A stretch of 9,388 bases of DNA from Woeseiaceae bacterium (GTDB lineage Bacteria; Pseudomonadota; Gammaproteobacteria; Steroidobacterales; Woeseiaceae). Both the position numbers and the translations under genes were made by a program. The notes beneath the pieces are model-generated. The model saw only the letters and a list, made by a program, of their open reading frames with translations, was not told the DNA's origin and did not search any database. Shown here piece after piece: positions 1-6,310 of the stretch (position 1 is the first letter of the stretch; the number at the start of each line of letters is the position of its first letter). The DNA is taken from the NCBI GenBank assembly GCA_022615525.1, contig JAKEGN010000221.1:1-9388 (forward strand), in the 5' to 3' direction.

Positions 1-1205
1 ACCTCGACCAGTTCAAGTACGTAAACGACACCTGCGGGCATCCGGCGGGTGACCGAATGTTGCGCAAAGTGGCGGACCAGCTCATAAGGTCGATCGGGGA
101 CCATGGGCAGGTTGCGCGCTTCGGCGGCGACGAGTTTGCGATCCTGGTCCCGGACACCTCGAAACCTGCGGTTACCGCCCTCGCGGAGGCGGTTCTCGAT
201 GACATGCGCCGGCTGGCGCACATAGAAAGCGACAATGTATTTCACGTGCATTGCAGTATCGGCATTACCATGATCGATTCGTCGCGCTTCGACCACGATG
301 ACCTCATTGCCCAGGTCGACATCGCCTGCCGTGAAGCGAAAGCCAGCGGCAGGAACAGGTTGCAGTTCTTCAGCATGTCCGAGCGCGAGGCGGAGAAGAT
401 GGTTGCGGACGTCGGCTGGACGTCGAAATTGCGCTCCGCGATCGATAACAACGCATTCGTATTGCGCTATCAGCCCATCGTCTCCATCGCTACCGGCGAA
501 ACGACGCACCACGAAGTCCTGCTTCGCATGCGTGACGAGGACGGCAAGCTGGTCGGCCCGGACGCCTTCCTGCCGGCTGCCATGCGATTCGGGCTCATGG
601 CGGAGATCGATACCTGGATGATCGAGAATGCTGTCGCGGCAATCGCCGAGTATCGCGTCGAACAGCCGGACCTCTGTTTCGCAATCAACCTGTCGGTAAA
701 CGCGTTCGAAAGCGAGAATCTGGCGACGTTCGTGCGTACGCAACTGACCCGGCACGGGGTACCGGCACAATCAATCGTGTTCGAAATAACCGAGAGCCTG
801 GCGGTACGTCATTTGAAGCACGTCGAGCAACAGATATCTGCGCTCAGGGCCTTAGGCTGCCAGCTGGCCCTGGACGATTTCGGCACCGGTTACAGTTCGT
901 TCAGTCACCTGAAGAGGCTCTCCGTCGATTACATCAAGATCGACGGATGTTTTGTCCGGGACCTCGAGGAAAGTCCGGTCGACCAGAAGATGGTGCGCAT
1001 GATTGCAGAAATCGCGCGCGAGGCAGGCATGCGGACGATCGCAGAGTACGTGCAGAGCCATGCAGCGCTCAAGCTGCTGGGTGAACTCGGCGTGGAGTAT
1101 GCGCAGGGTTATTACGTCGGTCGTCCGACCGCGGTGCCGACGCGCCGCTCGACGCCGGTCAGCCTGGCCGTGCAGCGCCTCACTCCGCGCGCCGTGCCCG
1201 GTTAG
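1..1205 (+). CDS. GGDEF-EAL domain cyclic-di-GMP enzyme, 5' truncated by window edge
   Basis: This is the C-terminal part of a bifunctional c-di-GMP signalling protein. The frame is open from the first bases, and LDQFKYVNDTCGH (from position 3), typical of the start of a GGDEF core, precedes the first Met at 57, so that Met is internal. The diguanylate cyclase signature GGDEF is intact at 123-137. The usual inhibitory RxxD site just upstream is absent (GDHG occupies that place). The EAL phosphodiesterase domain follows, with EVL in place of EAL (513-521). The family's metal and catalytic residues are all present: Asn in INLS (687), Glu in ITES (792), the DD of LDDFGTGYSSF (873-878), Lys in IKID (936), Glu in AEY (1044) and Gln in QGYYVGRP (1104). 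The phosphodiesterase is therefore probably active; cyclase activity is possible or may be regulatory. The sensory N-terminus lies outside the window. The basic C-terminal tail overlaps rnt on the other strand. Confidence 0.95.
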   Translation, partial: LDQFKYVNDTCGHPAGDRMLRKVADQLIRSIGDHGQVARFGGDEFAILVPDTSKPAVTALAEAVLDDMRRLAHIESDNVFHVHCSIGITMIDSSRFDHDDLIAQVDIACREAKASGRNRLQFFSMSEREAEKMVADVGWTSKLRSAIDNNAFVLRYQPIVSIATGETTHHEVLLRMRDEDGKLVGPDAFLPAAMRFGLMAEIDTWMIENAVAAIAEYRVEQPDLCFAINLSVNAFESENLATFVRTQLTRHGVPAQSIVFEITESLAVRHLKHVEQQISALRALGCQLALDDFGTGYSSFSHLKRLSVDYIKIDGCFVRDLEESPVDQKMVRMIAEIAREAGMRTIAEYVQSHAALKLLGELGVEYAQGYYVGRPTAVPTRRSTPVSLAVQRLTPRAVPG

Positions 1206-1887
1206 CGGACTCTAACGCATCCTCGAAACTTTCGTCCGGCTCGTCCTCGGTCTCAGGAGCGGCGGGCACGCGGATCGAATTGAATATCGGCTGGAACCGA
1301 TTCACGATGTCGCAAAAGATGTCAGCCGTGATCTCCGCATCGTAGGCGGCTGAATGCGCCGATGATTCGTCCCAGGGCAGTCCCGCGGCGCTGACGGCCC
1401 GGGCCAATACAGTCTGGCCATACGCAACACCGCAAAGCGTCGCGGTATCGAATGAGCTGAACGGATGAAACGGATTTCTCTTGATATCCGATCTGAGGAC
1501 GGCCTCGTTCAGAAAGCCGAGGTCGAATGATGAATTGTGCCCGACGAGGATGGCACGGGTACAGCCGCTGTCGCGCACAACCCGGCGAACTTCCCTGAAG
1601 ATGCGCTGTAGCGCGTCCCGCTCATCGATTGCGGGACGCAACGGATGGTGTGGATCGATACCATTGACCGCGAGCGATGCCGGATCCATGTTGGCGCCCT
1701 CGAAGGGCTTGACGTGATAGCGAATCGTCTCGCCGCGCAGGAATGTGCCGTCTTCCTGTGGATCGACGAACACCGCGGCTATGTCGAGCAACGCGTCGGT
1801 CTTGCAATTGAAGCCGCCCGTTTCCACATCGACGATCACGGGAAGGAAGCCGCGAAACCGCCGCGCTATGGAAAATGCATCAGGCAC
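1180..1887 (-). CDS. rnt: Ribonuclease T (DEDDh 3'-5' exoribonuclease)
   Basis: RNase T trims 3' ends of tRNA and other stable RNAs, including tRNA end turnover, and works as a cytoplasmic homodimer. The 235-residue protein aligns by eye along nearly its whole length with E. coli RNase T: RFRGFLPVIVDVETGGFN, then GANMDPASLAVNGIDP, KRNPFHPFSSFDTA and GQTVLARA. The DEDDh residues are visible as D20 and E22 (Exo I), D122 in HNSSFD (Exo II), and H178 with D183 in HSAAYD (Exo III). The C-terminus adds about 20 residues of acidic tail (ETEDEPDESFEDALES) beyond the E. coli length. The start codon is GTG; there is no ATG nearby, and a good GAGGA ribosome site sits 7 nt upstream. The gene lies 30 bp downstream of the peptidase gene on the same strand and is probably co-transcribed with it. 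Its last 26 bp overlap the convergent GGDEF-EAL gene. Confidence 0.97.
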   Translation of the reverse strand: MPDAFSIARRFRGFLPVIVDVETGGFNCKTDALLDIAAVFVDPQEDGTFLRGETIRYHVKPFEGANMDPASLAVNGIDPHHPLRPAIDERDALQRIFREVRRVVRDSGCTRAILVGHNSSFDLGFLNEAVLRSDIKRNPFHPFSSFDTATLCGVAYGQTVLARAVSAAGLPWDESSAHSAAYDAEITADIFCDIVNRFQPIFNSIRVPAAPETEDEPDESFEDALESANRARRAE

Positions 1888-1894
1888 TGGCAGG

Positions 1895-1901
1895 TCCTCT
1901 T
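1895..1901 (-). promoter_or_regulatory. Ribosome binding site deciding the GTG start of rnt
   Basis: On the minus strand AAGAGGA is followed by a 7-nt spacer and then GTG at 1887-1885. The match to the Shine-Dalgarno core and the ideal spacing support GTG as the true start. It gives exactly the expected N-terminus before the RFRGF motif of RNase T. The site lies in the 30-bp gap after the peptidase stop codon. Confidence 0.75.
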
Positions 1902-1917
1902 ACGGTTCGACGGCAGT

Positions 1918-3441
1918 TCATTCCCACTCAGCGCCGTCCAGCACTTTGCGGTCGAGAAGCAGGCTCATCGTGTATCGCACACCGAAGCCGGTTATATCCG
2001 TTGGGATATGTGCCAGCCCTCCCTTGCGGGTACACGCGCTGAGGTCAATGTGCACCCAGGGAATGGTCTTGTCGACGAACTCGTTCAGGAAGGTCGCGGC
2101 AAGAATATGATCGCCGCCGGCATTCGGTGCACATTGTTTCAGGTCGGCCGAGTCGCTTTTCAGTTCCTCCAGAAATTCCTTCCCCATGGGGAAGGGCCAG
2201 ACCCGCTCGCCGCATTCTACCCCGGTTTTCTTGAGCACCGGGTGCAGCTTTTGTCGATTCGTGAATGCGCCACTGTACCTCGGGGTAACGGCATTGATGC
2301 AGGCGCCGGTCAGGGTAGCGTAATCGATGAGGAACCCCGGCTTGTCGCGGCAGGCGAAGGTCAGGGTATCCGCCAGCGCCATCCGGCCCTCGGCATCCGT
2401 ATGGATGGTCTGGATGGTTTTGCCGCTGGCTGAGGTAATCAGATCCTGCGGTTTGTAGGCGGTGGGTCCGGTCCGGTTCTCCGTTATCGCAAGCCAGCAA
2501 TCAACCGGCACCGGCAATGCGAGTTCCGAGATTGCCTGCAGCGTACCGACGGCGACGGCGCTGCCGCCCATGTCGATGTGCATTTCCAGCATCGACTGGA
2601 AGGGCTTCAGATTGATGCCGCCGGTATCGAAGATGATGCCCTTCCCGACCAGGCTCAATGCCGGGTTCGCGACGTTCCTGCGGGGCCGGTAACGCAGCCG
2701 GACCATCGCTGCACTCTCATCGGCATTGCCTTGTGCGACGGCGAGAAATGCGCCGGCGCCGAGTTTTTTCAGTTCGGTAATACCGTATTTCCGGAATTCC
2801 CAGCGGTGTTTGCGCGCAAGTTCCTGGAGCAGCTTTACGTAGCCACGTGCATCGAGTTTGTTGGGTGGCATCGCCGTAAGCCACCGCGCGAGATTGTTGC
2901 CACCGGCCTCGGCAACTGTGCGGCGGAGGTCGATGCGTTCGTCAAGGCCGACGACCCGTAAACTATTTATGCCGGACTGCCTGTTTGCACATTTGAAGCG
3001 CGGCAAGGCAAAACCGGCCGCGAGTGCGGCGGCGCACAGGCGTTCGGTGATCACCCGCTGTTGTCCGGTATCGAATCCGTGTACCCAGATTCCCACGCAT
3101 CCGGCGTTCTCGGCCAGCGCGGCCGCAAGCATTTTGCGGCCGAACGAGAGTTGCTCGAATGCATCGATCTTGCTGTCGAGCAAACCGACATGAAGCGCCG
3201 TCTGCCTGTGGTTGGAAAGTCGCGTCGAAATCCCGGGCACGCTGCCGGACGAGCGTCTTTTGAGCAACGCCTTGACCTTGCTGCCATGAGGCACGACCGA
3301 CCAGGTTTTTTGCGCCGGCTTTGCCGGCAGTATCAGCAGCAACTGGTCGATTGCCTCGAGCACGGACGACGACGGCGGACCGTCATGCTGGACGATCCTG
3401 ATTTTACTCTCAGGAATTTTTTCCGCGAGCGGGCTGGGCAT
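1918..3441 (-). CDS. M17 family leucyl aminopeptidase-type metallopeptidase
   Basis: A probable cytosolic aminopeptidase that removes N-terminal residues from peptides using two metal ions; no signal peptide or membrane segment is visible. The 507 residues fit the family length. The N-terminal regulatory domain (about 1-170) is poorly conserved; the catalytic domain is clear. Metal ligands read as K267 and D272 in VGKGIIFDTGG, D290 in HIDMGG, and D349 and E351 in HTDAEGR. Catalytic residues correspond to K279 and R353. The family's NTDAEGR motif has His347 in place of Asn. The C-terminus carries WVHIDLSA and GGLAHIPTDITGFGVR, which mark a branch distinct from E. coli PepA, so I give no symbol. 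The ATG at 3441 has only a weak AAAAAGG ribosome site 11 nt upstream, so translation may be modest. It is divergent from aceE and probably heads a two-gene unit with rnt. Confidence 0.93.
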   Translation of the reverse strand: MPSPLAEKIPESKIRIVQHDGPPSSSVLEAIDQLLLILPAKPAQKTWSVVPHGSKVKALLKRRSSGSVPGISTRLSNHRQTALHVGLLDSKIDAFEQLSFGRKMLAAALAENAGCVGIWVHGFDTGQQRVITERLCAAALAAGFALPRFKCANRQSGINSLRVVGLDERIDLRRTVAEAGGNNLARWLTAMPPNKLDARGYVKLLQELARKHRWEFRKYGITELKKLGAGAFLAVAQGNADESAAMVRLRYRPRRNVANPALSLVGKGIIFDTGGINLKPFQSMLEMHIDMGGSAVAVGTLQAISELALPVPVDCWLAITENRTGPTAYKPQDLITSASGKTIQTIHTDAEGRMALADTLTFACRDKPGFLIDYATLTGACINAVTPRYSGAFTNRQKLHPVLKKTGVECGERVWPFPMGKEFLEELKSDSADLKQCAPNAGGDHILAATFLNEFVDKTIPWVHIDLSACTRKGGLAHIPTDITGFGVRYTMSLLLDRKVLDGAEWE

Positions 3442-3468
3442 TGTGCAGTTAACCTTTTTCGATGCGCT

Positions 3469-3489
3469 TGGGTCATAATATCTAACCCA
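3469..3489. promoter_or_regulatory. Candidate two-way -10 element inside a TGGGT-N11-ACCCA dyad
   Basis: TGGGT (3469-3473) and ACCCA (3485-3489) are perfect inverted arms around an 11-nt AT-rich centre. On the minus strand the centre reads TATTAT (3480-3475), and on the plus strand CATAAT (3474-3479); each matches five of six bases of the sigma70 -10 consensus. Upstream on the plus side TTAACC (3449-3454) is a poor -35 with a long 19-nt spacer; no good -35 is seen for the minus side. If used, the peptidase leader would be about 27 nt and the aceE leader about 130 nt. This is a pattern-level call with no experimental support. Confidence 0.35.
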
Positions 3490-3529
3490 GGACTTCGTTC
3501 CCGGAAGCGATGGGAAATTGTTCCAGTGG

Positions 3530-3569
3530 CGCGAATTGCGGTGATCCTAGCAGGACACCTCCGCGAATT
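3530..3569. repeat. Spaced direct repeat CGCGAATT upstream of aceE
   Basis: CGCGAATT occurs at 3530-3537 and again at 3562-3569, 32 bp start to start, close to three helical turns. The second copy lies within the CCGCG-N6-CGCGG dyad. The spacing would place two proteins on the same face of the DNA, so a paired operator or activator site is possible. An 8-bp repeat can also arise by chance in a region of this size, so the call is tentative. Confidence 0.3.
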
Positions 3570-3619
3570 CACGCGGCAAATCTTAAGGATTTCGATGCGG
3601 GACGGATTGTGGACGACCT

Positions 3620-6283
3620 ATGAGCAATTTCAGCCGATTTGATGATACGGATCCAACCGAGACGCAGGAATGGCTGGAATCCATCGATTCTGTGCTCACC
3701 CGACACGGTCCCGAACGGGCCCATTTCCTGTTGAACCGGATGATCGACTATGCGCGCCGCTCCGGTGCATATCTTCCCTACAGTCCGAATACCGCGTACC
3801 TCAATACGATCTCGGTAGGCCGGCAACCGGAGTACCCGGGGGACAGATCCATCGAACGCCGCATAGAGGCTTACATCCGCTGGAATGCGATGGCGATGGT
3901 GGTACAGGCCAATCGCAAGAGCACGGAATACGGCGGGCACATCTCATCGTATGCATCTTCGGCGACTCTTTATGAGGTGGGGTTCAATCACTTCTGGCGG
4001 GCGCCAACGGCAAATCGCGGCGGCGACATGATTTTCGTGCAAGGCCATTCCGCTCCGGGCATTTACGCGCGCGCCTACCTCGAAGGTCGGCTTGGCGAGC
4101 AACAACTGAGTCGTTTTCGCCAGGAGGTGGGCGGCGGCGGACTCTCCTCATACCCGCATCCCTGGCTGATGCCGGAATTCTGGCAGTTCCCGACGGTGTC
4201 GATGGGACTCGGCCCGATGATGGCCATCTACCAGGCACGGTTCATGCGATACCTGGAACACCGCGAAATGATTCCTGCCAGTGATCGCAAGGTGTGGGCG
4301 TTTCTCGGCGACGGCGAAATGGATGAACCCGAGTCCATGGGTGCCATTACCATGCCCGTACGCGAAGGTCTCGACAACCTGGTGTTCGTCGTCAACTGCA
4401 ACCTGCAGCGTCTGGACGGGCCGGTACGCGGCAACGGCAAGATCATCCAGGAACTCGAGGCTGCGTTCGGCGGCGCCGGCTGGAATGTCATCAAGGTCAT
4501 CTGGGGCTCGCGCTGGGATCCGCTGCTTGCGCAGGATCACGATGGTGCGCTGAAGCGGGTCATGGAGGAGTGCGTCGACGGCGAATACCAAAACTTCAAG
4601 TCCAAGGGTGGCGACTACGTGCGCCAGCACTTCTTCGGCAAGGACCCGTCAACCGCAGCCATGGTAGCCAACATGTCCGACGAGGAAATCTGGCGGCTGA
4701 ATCGCGGTGGTCACGATCCGCAGAAGGTCTACGCAGCCTACGACGCGGCCGTGCGGCATAAGGATCAGCCGACGATCATCCTGGCGAAAACCGTCAAGGG
4801 CTTTGGCATGGGAACTGCCGGCGAGGGCCAGAATATTGCGCATCAGCAGAAGAAGCTGGATGTGGATGCACTCAAGGAGTTCCGGGACCGGTTCAATATT
4901 CCGGTGTCCGACACGGACATCGACAACGTGCCCTACTGCAAGCCGGCCCCGGACAGCGATGAAATCGAGTACCTGCTGGAAAGACGCAAGGCGCTCGGCG
5001 GTTTCCTCCCGCAGCGGCGCACGAAATCGGTGTCGCTGAAGGTCCCGTCGCTGGAGATCTTCAAATCGCAGCTCGAAGGTACCGGGGAACGCGATGCGTC
5101 GACGACCATGGCCTTCATTCGCATACTGACGGCACTGATCCGCGACAAGAATATCGGCAAGCACGTCGTGCCTATCGTGCCGGACGAGGCGCGAACTTTC
5201 GGCATGGAGGGCATGTTCCGCCAGGTCGGCATTTATTCCTCGAAGGGCCAGCTGTATACGCCACAGGACGCCGACCAGCTGATGTATTACCGGGAGGACA
5301 AGAAAGGGCAGATTCTCGAAGAGGGCATCAACGAAGCGGGCGCGTTCTGTTCGTGGCTGGCCGCGGGCACTTCCTACAGCAATCACGACCTGCCGACCAT
5401 ACCGTTCTATATCTATTACTCGATGTTCGGTTTCCAGCGCATCGGCGATTTCATCTGGGCGGGCGGCGACCAGCAGTCACGCGGATTCCTGATCGGCGGT
5501 ACGGCCGGACGCACCACCCTGGCGGGCGAAGGACTGCAGCACCAGGACGGCCACAGCCTGGTTGCTGCTTCGACCGTACCGAATTGCGTGTCATACGATC
5601 CGACCTACGCCTATGAGCTGGCGGTCATCATCCAGGACGGCATGCGCAGGATGCTCGCCGAGCAGGAGAACATTTTCTACTACATCACCTGCATGAACGA
5701 AAACTACGCGCATCCGCCCATGCCGCCCGGTGTCGAGGACGGCATTTTGCGGGGCATGTATCTGCTGCACATCGGTACGCAGGGCCAGGTCCGCGCCCAG
5801 CTCATGGGGTCCGGCACGATACTTCGCGAGGTCATCGCCGCCGCGGAACTCCTGGACAAGGACTTCGGCATCCCGGCGGACGTATGGTCCGTGACGAGCT
5901 TCAACGAATTGCGCCGCGACGCAATGGCTGCCGAGCGCTGGAATCAATTGCATCCGGAAAGTCCGCCGCGAAAGAGTTACCTGGAGCAGTGCCTGCACAA
6001 GCGCAAGGGACCCTACATCGCGGCAACCGACTACATGAAAATCGTGCCGGACCAGGTTCGCAGCTGGGTTCCCGGAACCTACGTCACGCTCGGCACCGAC
6101 GGCTATGGCCGCAGCGATGCGCGCAGTGCGCTGCGCAATCACTTCGAAGTGGACAAGCGCTACATCGCCGTTACTGCGCTCAAAGCGATGGCGGATGACG
6201 GCATGCTCGACCAGAAGACCGTCAGCAATGCCATCAAGAAGTACAAAATCGATCCCTCGAAGCCTGATCCGGTGAAGCTCTAG
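3620..6283 (+). CDS. aceE: Pyruvate dehydrogenase E1 component, homodimeric type
   Basis: E1 decarboxylates pyruvate with thiamine diphosphate and Mg2+ and transfers the two-carbon unit to the lipoyl arm of E2. It is the entry step from glycolysis to acetyl-CoA. The 887 residues equal the E. coli AceE length, and the two align by eye almost throughout. The thiamine diphosphate motif reads G230-D231-G232-EMDEPES, with metal-ligand asparagines N259 and N261 in NCNLQ. The catalytic-loop His is H408 in NIAHQ, the cofactor-activating Glu is E572 in GINE, and H641 lies in GLQHQDGHS. These correspond to E. coli D230, H407, E571 and H640 shifted by one. Domains run roughly 1-470, 471-700 and 701-887. 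The ATG at 3620 yields the standard N-terminus. This is the first gene of the complex operon. It ends in TAG, in the same frame as aceF, 27 nt before the aceF start. Confidence 0.98.
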   Translation: MSNFSRFDDTDPTETQEWLESIDSVLTRHGPERAHFLLNRMIDYARRSGAYLPYSPNTAYLNTISVGRQPEYPGDRSIERRIEAYIRWNAMAMVVQANRKSTEYGGHISSYASSATLYEVGFNHFWRAPTANRGGDMIFVQGHSAPGIYARAYLEGRLGEQQLSRFRQEVGGGGLSSYPHPWLMPEFWQFPTVSMGLGPMMAIYQARFMRYLEHREMIPASDRKVWAFLGDGEMDEPESMGAITMPVREGLDNLVFVVNCNLQRLDGPVRGNGKIIQELEAAFGGAGWNVIKVIWGSRWDPLLAQDHDGALKRVMEECVDGEYQNFKSKGGDYVRQHFFGKDPSTAAMVANMSDEEIWRLNRGGHDPQKVYAAYDAAVRHKDQPTIILAKTVKGFGMGTAGEGQNIAHQQKKLDVDALKEFRDRFNIPVSDTDIDNVPYCKPAPDSDEIEYLLERRKALGGFLPQRRTKSVSLKVPSLEIFKSQLEGTGERDASTTMAFIRILTALIRDKNIGKHVVPIVPDEARTFGMEGMFRQVGIYSSKGQLYTPQDADQLMYYREDKKGQILEEGINEAGAFCSWLAAGTSYSNHDLPTIPFYIYYSMFGFQRIGDFIWAGGDQQSRGFLIGGTAGRTTLAGEGLQHQDGHSLVAASTVPNCVSYDPTYAYELAVIIQDGMRRMLAEQENIFYYITCMNENYAHPPMPPGVEDGILRGMYLLHIGTQGQVRAQLMGSGTILREVIAAAELLDKDFGIPADVWSVTSFNELRRDAMAAERWNQLHPESPPRKSYLEQCLHKRKGPYIAATDYMKIVPDQVRSWVPGTYVTLGTDGYGRSDARSALRNHFEVDKRYIAVTALKAMADDGMLDQKTVSNAIKKYKIDPSKPDPVKL

Positions 6284-6300
6284 GAACCGGGAACGGAAGC

Positions 6301-6304
6301 GGAG
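6301..6304 (+). promoter_or_regulatory. Ribosome binding site deciding the TTG start of aceF
   Basis: GGAG lies six bases before TTG at 6311-6313, in the 27-bp gap after the aceE stop. No ATG or GTG is present in frame between the aceE stop and the lipoyl-domain coding region. The next in-frame ATG would remove the lipoyl lysine. The site and spacing therefore settle TTG as the start. Confidence 0.75.
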
Positions 6305-6310
6305 TTCATC

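Larger units (their letters stand above)
3442..3619. promoter_or_regulatory. Divergent intergenic control region between the peptidase gene and aceE
   Basis: These 178 bp separate two outward-facing genes, so promoters for both transcripts should lie here. It is the only sizeable non-coding stretch in the window. It holds an AT-rich two-way -10-like element (see separate entry), a spaced direct repeat, and short dyads: CCGCG-N6-CGCGG at 3561-3576 and AAATC-N5-GATTT at 3578-3592. No strong -35 element is seen on either strand, which suggests activator-dependent or non-sigma70-optimal promoters. I see no match to the E. coli PdhR operator pattern (ATTGGT-N3-ACCAAT). No small ORF, tRNA or recognisable riboswitch is visible. 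The aceE start at 3620 has only a weak GGA six bases upstream. That promoters lie here follows from gene arrangement; the exact sites are inference. Confidence 0.6.

Noticed and set aside
1645..2433. 262-residue plus-strand open frame opposite rnt and the peptidase gene
   Set aside because: Antisense to two clearly conserved genes and spans their boundary; no motif.
3513..3524. GAAA/TTCC mini-dyad (GGAA-N4-TTCC)
   Set aside because: Four-base arms are expected by chance in a region of this length.
3442..3619. PdhR operator upstream of aceE
   Set aside because: No ATTGGT-N3-ACCAAT-like sequence is present; TTGGGT...ACCCAG has the wrong arms and spacing.
3061..3642. 193-residue plus-strand open frame through the intergenic region into aceE
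   Set aside because: Mostly antisense to the peptidase N-terminus and then overlaps the true aceE start in another frame; no domain and no clear ribosome site. It would make the intergenic region coding, which I do not believe.
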